A stretch of 64,000 nt of DNA from Tubiluchus corallicola (GCA_030141605.1 JAQGDQ010000352.1:124001-188000), one strand, 5' to 3'. Shown: positions 1 to 10,919, counted from the stretch's first letter. The notes: generated by a model from the letters alone, not told the origin. Program-made: numbers and translations.

Positions 1-1127
1 AAAGTCCAAAGAACTTGTTAGTTCCTTGTTAACAAACTTATGAAAAGATTCCAATGGACAGAGTTTCTGCTTCGTTAAATCATTAATGCAAAATTTTAAC
101 TTCTCCGTCAGATTGTTACCATTAGTGATGATACGGATGAAAAATTGTCCATCTTTCTGTAACAGCTCAATAACAATACGCGTGGCATATCCCGGCCTGA
201 CTCCATCGAATATCCCTAGCGCTGTAAGAAACAGTGTAATGGTAACATCGTGACCAGAGTACACCACGACCTTGTACTGTCCTGCTCCTGTCCGGTAACT
301 TTCCATCCTCTGCGAAATTTCTCGAAACAGTCCGTAAAGTTTGTATGCCGCGTAATTCGGAAAGGTGTCTCCATTAAGCGCATTTTTGTTCTCTTGAGTC
401 TGGAACTTGAGCAGTCGGTCGAGGTCGTATTCGGTTGCACATTTTCCATTGCTGCATGGTAGATCTGCACCATGGCAATAGTAACCCATCATTACATCGA
501 TTAAGCCCAACACGCTAGCAGGATCAGCTAGGCCAAAAATATGTGAAAGCCTCTTTACGAGATTGTACGCCTCCTTGTTCGCATGTAGCCGCTTCCGTTT
601 CTCTGACTTGTGCAGTGCCTTGTATCGCTCTGCAGCAGCGCAAGTGCACTCCGGTCCGCCCGTCTGGCAGAAGCTCTTTTCCGATGCAGTAACTTTAGTA
701 ACATCGACTCCCGGCAGAAAAGTGTGCATGAGAGCAATGACACTCTGAAAGGTTCGCTGTGTTTTTGTTGTTTTCAACAAAACAGCTTGCATGCCTTTCC
801 CTTTTAAATTCAACTTCTCGTAGTACCGCTTGTGGAAGAAAGCTCCATTTCTTAAATGCTGTAAGATACCGATATAAGTCAGTTTCATGGATTTGCACTC
901 AGCTGACGATGGCACAAAACCAAATTTGTGAAATTCACGCATACCAGACGGCATCTTAACAACTTTCATTTGTTCCACATACTTTTCGAGTAACTGGTAA
1001 GATTCTTCCGCTGGATTCACATCGCACACAATTTTACCAGCTTTCCGGCCAAGCCCCACAGATCCACGGTCACCATGACGAATGAGAATGTGCACAGTCT
1101 CTAGTGTATAGCCATCCAGAATCTCTC
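1..1127 (-). CDS. PXYLP1: 2-phosphoxylose phosphatase 1-like, main catalytic exon (3' end cut by window edge)
   Basis: This is one exon with 1127 nt of uninterrupted coding sequence on the minus strand, still open at the left edge. By family comparison only about 15-20 C-terminal residues and the stop are missing. It encodes a histidine acid phosphatase. The phosphohistidine motif RHGDRG lies at 1080-1063 and the HD proton-donor motif, as SGHDVT, at 258-241. The late segment CPLESFHKFV at about 60-31 resembles the end of vertebrate PXYLP1. PXYLP1 is a Golgi type II membrane enzyme that removes the 2-phosphate from xylose in the glycosaminoglycan-protein linker. The acceptor is TTTTCATAG and the exon begins in phase with the 1770-1880 exon (G|GA). 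The family has several acid phosphatase members. The call to PXYLP1 rests on the YCN...VHILIRHGDR arrangement and the C-terminal block, seen by eye. Confidence 0.88.
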
Positions 1128-1769
1128 CTATGAAAACGAAAGAAGCAACGTAAATATAAAAAATTTCTGGCAAAGAAATGCGAGAATCTATTTCGGCAAA
1201 TTAAATACCTCAATGCTATCTAACAAGATCTGCCTAGCACAATCACATCAGTCTCACATCATTATGAAAGTTTGTGGTAATGTCCAAAGCATATTGTTTA
1301 AACAGTAGATGAAAATATAAACCTGTGCAAAAATCATACTCTCTAAAAAGGACACACGTCATATAAGCTTTAACAAACGCAACAAGTTTAAGTGAACTAA
1401 GGTATTAAAAACTGGCCATTAATGCAATGAAAAATGCAGAAGCAAAATCAGCAGAACCCCAATGTGGGGGCTCTAAGACTACTTGCATAGTTGCTGGCAG
1501 GCTTGGGTCGGTCCACACATTATGCAGGAAATGTTTGCAGCTTTTAGCAAAGTATACCACAAGTTGAAGGTGAGACCATTATCACCGAGAAGTTAGTCAT
1601 TTCAGTTACTTCATTAAATTCCTTTAAAAGCATAGCAGTGCTAGTCTTAATTTTAAGAACTAATCATGTACAATGCAATTCCAAAAGCAGCTTTTATCTG
1701 AAAGCCAGATGGCCTGTTTCAAGCAAATAAAAATAATGTTTTACATGTAAAAATATATTTATTACCTAC

Positions 1770-1880
1770 CTTCACTTCCAGAAATTGGCATATTGACAAA
1801 GTTGCAGTATTGATCAGCCATACTTGAAGACATGAAAATTTCTGCGGTTTTTAAGAAAGCCACATTGTCGCCTTCTCTAC
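1770..1880 (-). CDS. PXYLP1: PXYLP1-like phosphatase, exon before the catalytic exon
   Basis: A 111-nt exon with a TTTTAG acceptor and a donor GTAGGT. It translates in phase into the catalytic exon. It contains ADQYCNFVNMPISGSEG, which aligns with the YCN(I)P segment just before the catalytic domain of vertebrate PXYLP1. It starts with two bases (GT) that complete a split codon and ends with one base (G). Confidence 0.8.
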
Positions 1881-2234
1881 CTAAAATAGACAACACTACG
1901 AGTTACCAGACAGAAGCAGAAGTGATCTCAAACAATACATGCATACATGCAATGGTTGATTACAACTTTGATGTTTTTTAAAAGTTGCGTTATTTCCCTA
2001 TAATCATAAAAACAAATTAGTGCTATTCCGTATGGCAAACGCAATTCCCAATCATGATAAGAGTTGTTTGTAGACGAAGGTATGTTTTAAAAGTTAACTT
2101 AAACAGTTCACTTGCAAAGCACAATTAAAACAGAATGGAAGAATCGAGTAACAGGAGAAATGGTTTTAATATTCAAGTAGTACTACTACACGATTAAAAA
2201 GAAATACAATTAGTAGAGCAGCCACATTCGATTT

Positions 2235-2470
2235 AGACCATGTGGTATAGTTCAATGGTAGCATGCTCACTCCCCACCCAGGAGGATGTGGGTTCAATTC
2301 AGGACCGAGTCATACCAAAGACTTAAAAATGGTACCATTGGTTCTTTGACCAAACACGTCGGTTTATCGAAGTAATATGCAGTAATAATAATCGGAGTCA
2401 CCTTGGAAATTAGTATTGAGTTATTTAAGGTGTTATACCTAGCCTATGTCCCAAATAGAATTATTATTAG
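2235..2470 (+). mobile_element. tRNA-derived SINE-like element
   Basis: The head at 2235-2315 resembles tRNA-Gly. It has an A-box-like TGGTATAGTTCAATGG, an anticodon-arm-like stretch with CCC, and a B-box-like GGGTTCAATTC. A non-tRNA body follows, of which about 60 bp (2360-2425) recurs in inverse orientation at 55742-55811. It lies inside an intron of the PXYLP1-like gene. Its 3' end and target duplication could not be fixed. Confidence 0.6.
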
Positions 2471-2624
2471 TATTATATTTGGTGTTTCAATCTGTCACAC
2501 CCACACCACGATAAACATCAAAATAAGACAAAAAGACAAACACATCACTTTCGCCTAAGTAAGCCCCATTCAGCATTTACCGCAGAACAAATGTTAAGGT
2601 AAACTTGTTAGCTAAACCATCCAC

Positions 2625-2765
2625 CAATGTGTAATGGATCCAGTTGTAGAACATTGTGCACAGCATTACTTGTATTAGACAGGCACACTCTGTCAGGACC
2701 TTCAAGCCCACCATTTCCATAACTTTTCTTGAGACATCGTTTGGTAGACTTAACTGGTTTCAGTC
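2625..2765 (-). CDS. PXYLP1: PXYLP1-like phosphatase, upstream lumenal-stem exon (boundaries uncertain)
   Basis: The minus strand is open here in the phase required by the next exon. Likely acceptor: the AG at 2767-2766 after TTTTTATTCAA. Two donors keep phase: ACAA|GTAATG, giving an end at 2670, and ATTG|GTGGAT, giving an end at 2625; the former is closer to consensus. The peptide is polar and basic (GLKPVKSTKRCLKKSYGNG) and would suit a lumenal stem after a signal anchor. This part of the family is poorly conserved, so homology cannot confirm it. Confidence 0.5.
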
Positions 2766-2979
2766 CTTTGAATAAAAATATGTTTATATTAAAGTGTTGC
2801 TAAAAATACTAATTAGAAAAATAATAAAATAGGCCTATTTTGCAAATTATAAAGTACATATAGCTGATAACTGTATAAGTATACACGGAGTTACAACAAA
2901 GATCAAACTTCATAAAATATCTAAATCTGCACATAGAAGTTATTAGTACATTTCGTTGGATATTTACCACATAAAGCTA

Positions 2980-3155
2980 AGCTAATTGTACAGTATAAGA
3001 TGGCAAAACATAAGGCTCTTTTATGACTTGAGATTTCCATTCTTTAGTTTTAGTTGATACGTATAGAACGTTAATCATCAATAAAAATGCTATCACAACT
3101 TCAGGGATGATGTGCTTCTGTCGGAATCTGTCTCAGCACGTCATAACTAGGCGAA
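2980..3155 (-). CDS. Possible N-terminal signal-anchor exon of the PXYLP1-like gene
   Basis: After a good acceptor (GTTTTTTGCAG, exon from 3155) the minus strand has ATG ACG TGC TGA at 3144-3133. The same frame then runs open to 2980. It encodes a basic start (DRFRQKH), a hydrophobic run (IIPEVVIAFLLMINVLYV) and a polar stretch, as expected for a type II Golgi anchor. The next in-frame ATG falls inside the hydrophobic run (at about 3087). No donor here joins cleanly in phase to the 2625-2765 exon if that exon starts at 2765; a later acceptor or another exon would be needed. The assignment is an inference from position and hydropathy. Confidence 0.35.
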
Positions 3156-3279
3156 CTGCAAAAAACACAAATCACAAAATTATGTTATTAGAAAGCCTAA
3201 CTTCCATAAGTTATACATTATATATGATAGTATAAAACACTAAGTCTTATAAATACAAAAAGCTGAAATAAAAAATTAC

Positions 3280-3462
3280 CTCAACAATAACAATTTGTAC
3301 CAGTCAGTCTGTCCTACCCAATACAACTGAGTGCTTCCGTGTCTCTGCAGTCTGAGCCCTATGTCAAAAGTCATTAACAGTAGACAATACGTACTTTCTT
3401 GAACTTAACAGGTCGACGACTCGTCGAACGCCATGACTACGGCGTCAGTGACTGTCACGTGT
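3280..3462 (-). promoter_or_regulatory. Probable 5' UTR exon and promoter side of the PXYLP1-like gene
   Basis: The segment is richer in GC than its surroundings. It ends at a donor, GAG|GTAATT, with the exon ending at 3280. It has no long frame on the minus strand and would splice to the acceptor at 3156-3157. A CACGTG E-box sits at 3456-3461 and would be near the start of transcription. The transcription start was not determined. Confidence 0.35.
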
Positions 3463-5633
3463 CCAAACAGAAGTTTAGCAACGGATTCTAGTCCTAGATG
3501 GCGCTATGTCAAGACGGTCTTTTACTGCATCGTGTACGTACAACGTGTACTGTTTTTGGTTTGACATACTATTAAGTGTAAAATTTACCAATTTGCTGCC
3601 AAATTTTTTTCTCCGACACTTTGCAAAAAGTTTAAGCAACACGTTTTGTTTAAATGAAGTGACGCATACAAGCATACTTAATTTAACTTGGCTAAGATGA
3701 GATTCTTGCATAGTTGCAAGTTATGTTTATGCAGTTTTGTTGGTACACTGCAAGCCGGAAAAGACTCAACGGCAGAGCCTATATTGTGAAAATAGCCGTT
3801 CAGCCTATAGATATATAGCTTATGAATATTAGACTATTTTATGAATATAGCCATTTATGAAGAATTGGCTACAGTTATGGTGTTACCAGAACCAGAAATG
3901 GCTATTAAGTGTAGTCCTGTTACAGAAGGCAGAACCGTCTTTGCTACATTTATATGCCTATCAACTTTTCGTCAACGAAGTAGATTACGAAGTTAAAACC
4001 GCCCAATGTATTTATTCCTATTTAATAAGCAAATTCAACATTGATTGCTTCAGTTGTCAAGCACATATATGAAAATCCTACTATTCTCTGCATTTTTTGC
4101 TCGTTTTAGCTTCGTATCAGATGTCCTCAGCTGAGCATTAGCTTTACAGCAGGTTTCCATACTTCAGCCAACCCTGTATGTAGCTTTTATGCCATTTTAT
4201 TATTTGTTAATGTTTATAAAAATATCTTAGTAAAGCCATCTGCAGTATTTTTTCTCATTTGTACAACATTTTAAATTGTAATTTTTTTACATCTGCATAT
4301 TATCGTCTATAATATTTTTGGGTGCAGCTCACATTGAACACATCAGATTGTAAAGTGACTAACAGGAAACACTAGAAATGCACAGGTTTAAGTGACCAAA
4401 ACAAACAATTTTATTGAAAGTTTCATAGCACCAGACTCATCAGCTTAAGGTGGTAAGGTCACAGTTAACTACAACAGGGAAGCCCGGATTGGGCAGGGAG
4501 GCTAACAGTTCGTTCTAATGAAAGAAAGTATGAAGTAAACTTAATTGATCTGAGTCACAGAATGTGGCAGCACCCTGAAACATTTTCTTTAACTGGTTAG
4601 TTGATTTATAGGTGGTGCCAATAGCAAACTATCAATAATTTAATTTCCATTATAGAACATAGGTGACACTACCGAGTTACTGTAAGCATCTATATGCTAG
4701 CATACATTCATGCAAGAAGTGCTTGATATTTATAGAGATGAAGTCAGCTTTTACATGGCCAAGCATAAATGGTCACACCCACACAGATAAACATTTTTGG
4801 TTTAAATACATTTGACTGGCTGGCTCTTCAAGAAGCCAGTAATCAAAATAATTACAACATTCCGAGCAAATTATGTCTGCCAAAATATTATACTTAACGT
4901 ATCATTTTAAGCAGAGCATCGTGTGTAGAATGTCATATAATCATTATCATAGACATTAACCATTAATGTATCCGTAAACAAATATTCATCATCAGATAAC
5001 CATTATAATTATTATTATATTACTATATTAGTCTCTTTTGAATACCTTAGCCATATTTTGTAACTTAGTTCCATAAAGTGTTGTTTGTTTAAGATGAAGG
5101 TTCAAAATTTTATTGCCAGTTAACATAAAATTCTGTTGTGACCCGAGATTTCTATTTATTGAGCTGATACACAGCCAGTTCACTCTTTAACAGAACTCCC
5201 TTCGCCAATCAATTTAACATCATATATCAGATATACTAACCATCATAATAATCATAATAACTAATCATCAACTTGAGTCAGGATTTCTTCCAATACATAA
5301 ATAATGCATCTGTTACATGTATCTGCCCAGGCTCAAAAGAGTACAAGAATGTGTTTTTTGTTTGCGGGTTATTTATGTGTTGCAAGTTATTTTAAATATT
5401 TTCACTGTTTTTGGGAGCTAATTAGTATCAGTAAATGCCCATGCTAATAACTGTATCTCCTTAAGCCAGAAATTTGAAAATTTCTACAACAAGAATTTTG
5501 TTTTTTCTCGGCCAACAATAGAGAAGTTCAATAATTGCCAAAGACCCTAAAACAAAAAAATCAAAAAAACAAAGTACTCCTAGTTCTAAAAATAAAAATA
5601 ATGTATCTAAAACAAAAATTTCTGTTTTATAGG
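3463..5633. other. Intergenic: between the PXYLP1-like gene and OSTC
   Basis: No coding exon with family similarity was seen on either strand. The short open frames here have no codon or homology support. The stretch 4770-4800 shares the phrase TCACACCCACAC...GATAAACAT with 2496-2520, so repeat debris is likely. The promoter and any 5' UTR of OSTC must lie in the right part. Confidence 0.6.
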
Positions 5634-5772
5634 ATGGATTCGCTTTATCAGATTCCGTTTACTGTACTGGAACTTCCACATCTGAGATTAAAGAAGCCAT
5701 CATGGTTAAAAACTCCATCTCCAATGTTTGTGTTTGCCGTTGTGCTGGCTTCGTATTTCTTAATAACTGGAG
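5634..5772 (+). CDS. OSTC: OSTC exon 1: oligosaccharyltransferase complex subunit
   Basis: The whole gene is four exons: 5634-5772, 6462-6535, 7256-7473 and 7878-7896. They total 450 nt and give 149 residues, exactly the usual OSTC length. OSTC (DC2) belongs to the ER oligosaccharyltransferase that carries STT3A and helps tie it to the Sec61 translocon for co-translational N-glycosylation. Exon 1 gives [20 protein letters not shown] and the first membrane segment, near residues 31-46, ending ASYFLITGG. The donor is G|GTACGT. The ATG is set by family length. Immediately upstream is TTCTGTTTTATAG|G, an excellent splice acceptor one base before the ATG. Confidence 0.96.
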
Positions 5773-6461
5773 GTACGTATTGTATAGGGTATTTCAAAAG
5801 AAACAGTGCAGTGTAAGGATGACAGATGCGACAAAATGAATCTGGACTTCTTTTTTCCCTTCCATTTAACTTCATATATGATCATACTTACTGGATTTCA
5901 TGTGTGTAATAATCGATTATTCGTGCACATCACTAGCATGCACTGTACACCTTACTTGTTCGTAAGCTAATTCGCAGCTACAATTATAATTATAATTGCT
6001 AATTATAAGGGTCAGTCTAAGAAAGATTTGAGGTTTCTATTATGCAAAAAGGAAGGAGACGGTACCGAGCATCTGTTTCATTGTGATATGGTTAAAAAAT
6101 ATGCCAAATCAAGAAAGACATTTCCAAGAAATGATCAAGTCAGATGACCCTAAGGAGCTGAGGAAATTGCTAGAAACAGTGCAGCTGGTAATGGACACAA
6201 AAAAAAAGAAGACTGGAGATAAAGCTGCAAAAAGAATAAAGGAAAATAGATTAAAGTATAGTCACGTTACTTGTGTCTCACAGCGGGACATTACTCTTTA
6301 GTGCTTACTTGATTACCTGTCAGGTAGTGTGGACACCGAGGAAACAACGAAACATAGAAATTTGGCTTTAATTATGGCTGTTGACCAATTTCTTTTTTGT
6401 TAATTATTTTGATGTTTATGTTTATTGTCTAGCATTTTTAACACCTTTCCTTAATTTATAG

Positions 6462-6535
6462 GTATTATTTATGATGTGATAGTAGAACCACCTAGCATAG
6501 GGTCAACTACGGATGAACATGGTCACTCTAAACCA
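6462..6535 (+). CDS. OSTC: OSTC exon 2
   Basis: 74 nt after the acceptor TTAATTTATAG. It encodes [20 protein letters not shown], the most conserved loop of the family, and ends HSKP before donor GTACGT. Its phase joins exon 1 (G|GT) and exon 3 exactly. Confidence 0.96.
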
Positions 6536-7255
6536 GTACGTCTTATTTTTGTTTTTTATAATTCATGATTGCAAAAGTTTCCGATGTGTTCATATGTTTT
6601 GATCTTGTTGTTTAATATGTCTGTTTTTATTATTTAGTGTGTAGAATGATTGTGTAATTTAACTGCAAGTAAATAGGTATTTTTTCTGCAACAAAATTAC
6701 AAACGTGAACTATTAAATGTCAACATTTAATTAGTGTAATTGTGAACATTAGGGTAACGTTTGATTTTGTCTTGAAAACAATATGTTATCAAAGCCTGCG
6801 GTTATTATGTTACTCGTGTAGCTTTGATCTTGTATAATTATTTTAATTGTTATAATCATTATCATACTGATGTGTTTATTTGAAGAAAAAATAAAAACTA
6901 GTTCTGAGCACTGGATTTCTATGTTATATTCAGATTTTATAGTTTATTATTTATTTATATATATATTATATATTAAAGAATGTATATTGCTCAATATAAA
7001 TAGTAAAAAGTTACAAAACTCACTGTATTTATCAATCACAAACAACATTTTAAACAATTTTTTATTGTTCTTTAAAACACTGCAATAAAATTTTTATTGT
7101 TCTTCATACCCGTTGAATATTTTTTATTGTTATAATAATTCTGTATTTTTAACTTATGGGCTTCCTGTATTTAGTTGCTCTACAGCACTTACCTAAATGT
7201 TAGCCACCGCACTAATACGTAAACTGTTTCTTATTGTCTTCGCTATTTTTTGTAG

Positions 7256-7473
7256 GTTGCCTTTATGCCTTATAGAATAAATGGACAGTACATAATGGAG
7301 GGGCTTGCTTCTAGTTTTCTATTCGTAATGGGTGGACTTGGCTTTGTCATCTTAGACAAAACAAACGAACCAAATACGCCTAAATTAAACAGAATTTTAC
7401 TGCTGTTCCTCGGCTTTCTCTTTGTGCTGCTGTCATTCTTCATGTGTCGGGTGTTCATGCGGATGAAATTACC
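7256..7473 (+). CDS. OSTC: OSTC exon 3
   Basis: 218 nt after TTTTTTGTAG. It encodes [20 protein letters not shown], then the second and third hydrophobic segments ([13 protein letters not shown] and [17 protein letters not shown]) and the C-terminal RVFMRMKLP. The donor is CC|GTAAGT. Confidence 0.96.
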
Positions 7474-7877
7474 GTAAGTATCTAGACTTCAATTCCCATT
7501 GAGAGTACGTAGGGATGGCACAGTCTTTCGCATTATTTTTTGTCATTCAGTACAGTCATGTAAGTTGTAAATAAGCATTTGCTTAACCATGCTTACATGA
7601 AGGCAAACATGTTAAAAAGAATTATTAAATGAAGCCATAGTTTTTTTCGGATGCTTTTGAGTAACAGAAATCAGTAATGCTTGGCTTGTATAGATTAAAA
7701 AATTAAACATTTTACGTGTTTTTAATTGCCTAGATTTTTTATGCAGAAAAATAACTTGTTATTGAATTCGTAATGTGACTGCATAAAGGTACAAGTAACT
7801 TTGGGGCTATTTCTTGCTAATCGGCCTGCAGATATAATTTATGAGATGCTTAATTGTTTTTTTTCTGTATTTTGCAG

Positions 7878-7896
7878 AGGTTACATGGCTTCATAG
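7878..7896 (+). CDS. OSTC: OSTC exon 4 with stop codon
   Basis: A tiny terminal coding exon after TTTTGCAG. It completes proline and adds GYMAS and TAG, matching the short GYLxx tail of OSTC in other animals. The 3' UTR follows; a canonical AATAAA lies at 8023-8028. Confidence 0.93.
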
Positions 7897-8022
7897 CACA
7901 AAGATTTTACATAACCCAGAAACCGATCTTTGATGTCAATTGGTGTTGCATTATCAAGAACAGGCGATAGAGGAAAGAGATACATTGGTGTAAGGCTCAG
8001 ATTGTAAAAAAAAATTTTATAC

Positions 8023-8028
8023 AATAAA
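8023..8028 (+). terminator. OSTC polyadenylation signal
   Basis: AATAAA 127 bases after the OSTC stop codon, on the coding strand, is the first canonical signal downstream of the stop. Confidence 0.6.
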
Positions 8029-8137
8029 TAATTCATATTATATTTCGTATAATAGCTTTTAGTATGATTTTTACATAGAATGCGCATCTCGTGCAGGTTA
8101 CACCTGCGCTTTTTTAATGATTTATGCTGTTTATATA

Positions 8138-8210
8138 TGTAGTTGTAGTAGCAGTAGCAGCAACAGGAGCAAGAGCAGGAGTAGTAGTAGTAGTATTAGT
8201 AGTGGTAATA
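8138..8210. repeat. AGT/AGC-type trinucleotide repeat
   Basis: Imperfect GTAGTAGCAGTAGCAGCAAC-like run. It explains the alanine/valine-rich open frame over it, which is not a gene. Confidence 0.8.
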
Positions 8211-8389
8211 GTATATTTATTTCGTGTAATTCAAAGATCTATAGAAGTTCATAGTACAACAAACATTATGCACAAAAACCTCAGTGGCACACAATCATAC
8301 AATAACTATATTAACTAGATTATCTGTAATCAAAATATTCCGACAAATAACTAGGTGAGGGTGTAGTAGAAACTTTAGGATTAAAATTT

Positions 8390-8705
8390 AAGGGATCAAT
8401 CACTATAATGTCTGTCTAGCCATGCTTTGAACTGATCTTGCAGCTTTACGTAAAATGGTAGGACATTCCAAACCTCAGGTATTTTACATAGGTAGATGTC
8501 ACTATATTCAGTTCTATAACACATTCTCGGTTTATAAGGAATAGGTCCTTCTCGCACAGATCGAGCCTAAACTAGCTGAATAGGACAAGAGCTCACATCA
8601 GAAGCAGAATAACTATCAATTGGCCTTGTAGCCGATTATATCTTAGAGTAATTAGACCACACTTTTCAAGCTGCTCAGGGTAGGTTAATTTCTCTAGACA
8701 AAGTA
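8390..8705 (-). mobile_element. Decayed LINE reverse transcriptase, C-terminal fragment
   Basis: Read on the minus strand, the segment gives LEKCGLITLR near the right end and ends with a divergent version of the usual LINE tail (WN.LP...). This is the arrangement at the C-terminal end of CR1/Jockey-type non-LTR reverse transcriptases (RL..CGL..L..RR, then FF..R....WN.LP). There are several stops and frame changes. The clade is not resolved. Confidence 0.55.
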
Positions 8706-9171
8706 CTTCCCATACATAACTAGATACTCGAGTATGTGCATATGCAAGACATTCCCATTTGATAATTAAATAGTTCTCAGTTCTGCATGCTTACAAGTGG
8801 CTAATATTTCAGCAAACATCCAGTAGATACATACTTAATAGATGCTAATTTGCTATTAAATGTTTTAAATTTATTCGCACTTGATATACAAAATACGAAA
8901 GTAACAGCACTAAATGCAAAAGTTGAGGTAATGAATTTTATGTATCAGGTTGGCTATAGGATGTCCATTTAGACGAGATTCGTGGGAAAATCATGATGGG
9001 TAATGCAAGAAAATATGGGAATCCCAGTCGGCATTCATATAATTATGCAGCAACAGAAATTTTTTTATGATTTCACAAATCAAGTTAAAGCTCACACTGG
9101 TTAAACCTCAAATGCAAAGACATGTCAGACAAGAATAGATTCCAAAAAAAGTCAAGAATGCACTCCTTTTC

Positions 9172-9412
9172 AACACAGCATGTTTTATCTAAAGCCAAAA
9201 GGATTATTTCGATTGAATGCAATGATGATCCAATCATTCGAACAGTTGACTGCTTGGGTCCACTGCAGTGCGTAACTTATAACATCATTATCCACTGTGT
9301 TGCACTCCTGCTCAACAAAGCATGTTTTATCTGAAATCAGAAGGACTATTTTACACTCGTACTCTGATGATCCAATCATTCGAACCTTGACTGCTTGAGT
9401 TCTATAACATTA
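9172..9412. repeat. Partial tandem duplication downstream of ZZZ3
   Basis: The segment CAACACAGCATGTTTTATCT to about 9285 is repeated in diverged form from 9313. Both copies share GCATGTTTTATCT, GATGATCCAATCATTCGAAC and TTGACTGCTTG in the same order. Offset is about 140 bases. It lies just after the ZZZ3 stop, probably in 3' UTR or flank. Confidence 0.75.
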
Positions 9413-9458
9413 CCATGCGAATGATAGCAGTACCAGTGCTATTGAGTGACACAAATGG

Positions 9459-9606
9459 TCATGTCAATGGCATGTAATTGGGATCTAAATAATTGTGAGT
9501 AGCGTAGTTAAAGTCCATATATTCCGGATCGATCCCTGACGACATGATGGGATTACTCAAGGCGTGTAGCGAGTGCTCCTTTTTGTGGAAGTCCGTCTCA
9601 ATATTG
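9459..9606 (-). CDS. ZZZ3: ZZZ3 exon 8: end of ZZ finger and C-terminus
   Basis: Acceptor TTTTTATTGCAG. It begins with one base that completes codon 401 and encodes NIETDFHKKEHSLHAL. This supplies the two zinc-binding histidines (H408, H412) that close the ZZ domain. It ends NYLDPNYMPLT then TGA. The ending aligns with the conserved YNYLDPNYFP tail of vertebrate ZZZ3, so the stop is secure. Confidence 0.93.
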
Positions 9607-10270
9607 CTGCAATAAAAAGTAACGCATTTGTTAAATGGACAATGATTTACTTCTTGTTACCAGTTATTAAAAGCAAAATAGCCTCAAGATGGAAACTAAA
9701 TTTAAAATAATTTCTAATGCTAGTTAGCAGCACTGGTACTCATTTGGATGGCTTCCATTAGTATTGGAATTCTTAGTAATTAAAAGAATTATAGGTAGTC
9801 GTCAATTTACCGCCACATTTGGTTTCGGCTGATTGGCCGTAAGACATCATAATAGTTTTCACATTAATGCAACGTAAGATTTTTTAATATCTAAGCAAAA
9901 ACTTAGAATGGCTGTAACTTTATATAAGTTAAAAATTTGCAAGCCAAATAACCAAAAGCCTAAAATTTTGTTCTTGCAGTTCAGCATGTATCTCCTAAAG
10001 GACAGTAGCTAAGCTGTGATTTTTTCAATATGGCAGTTGGTCTCTCTGACCCAAAAGATGCTATTGAAAAATTGCCCTTTCAGAATTGTTTTCCTCATTT
10101 TCGCGAGCAGCTGTGATTTTTTGTGACAATAAGATTAACTGGCTCAAACATTTGCGGGAAACAAAATTTTTATTAGTATAAAGGATTTTTTCTAGCTGAA
10201 ACTGCAACTTTACAATCGAGCAAAAAACATGACAATGCTAACAAAGTGTAGCATGAAGGTCCATACGATC

Positions 10271-10826
10271 CAGGGGCATAGCCAGCTTCTAAAGTTAGAA
10301 GGAGCAAGCACATAAAAAAGGCGCTGTGACACACACCAAACAATTTTTAACTCATTGATTATAGATTTTAAAATCAGAACACGAGGAAGATACAGTTTTA
10401 CAGGAAGTACATAATTGTTATTTTGTATTTAACATTAAAACGCAATGAAAGTTTTTCTCCATAGCATTCCTTAACAGAAAAAACTACCATAGTATGATTG
10501 CTTTTCTAAACAATCTTAGCAACAGACATGATATAACACCCTAATGAAACGTAAAGACACTAAAACTTGCCTTTTAAATATATAATTGACAGTAGACTTA
10601 CTACTAGACGATCATGTGACAAGAATATATTATAATAATTTGATCTGGGGCAATTTGGCCCTTGGTTCAATCAGTCAGCCTTGTGTAAAAGCACGCTCAC
10701 TTCAAAAACACAGAAGGCAAGCTAGTCAAATAAAGTGATGACTCCATTGAAGAAAAGGTGCCAATTTTGAAAAATGTGTTCAGGGGAGCGATTGTTCCCC
10801 TTATTCTCTTATTAGCTACACCACTG
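10271..10826. mobile_element. hAT-like MITE in a ZZZ3 intron
   Basis: The ends are inverted: CAGGGGCATAGCCAGC on the left and GCTACACCACTG on the right, the CAG(T/G)GGCGTAGC-type termini of hAT-like non-autonomous elements. Flanks are ATACGATC (10263-10270) and ATACAATC (10827-10834), an 8-bp target duplication with one mismatch. Length is 556 bp with no coding content. Its right end is 93 bp from the ZZ exon. Confidence 0.8.
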
Positions 10827-10919
10827 ATACAATCTGTCCACTAATTGAAGCTGTCAGCCTGTTTTGCTCAATGGGTGTGGTGCAGAAGTTTGCTACAAAA
10901 GAAACAAGAATTCCATTAC

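Noticed and set aside
10892-10919. Possible 28-base intron after the ZZ exon (GTAATG...TTTTGTAG)
   Set aside because: Splicing there leads to a stop within a few codons; the donor joins in phase to 9606, which gives the conserved C-terminus.
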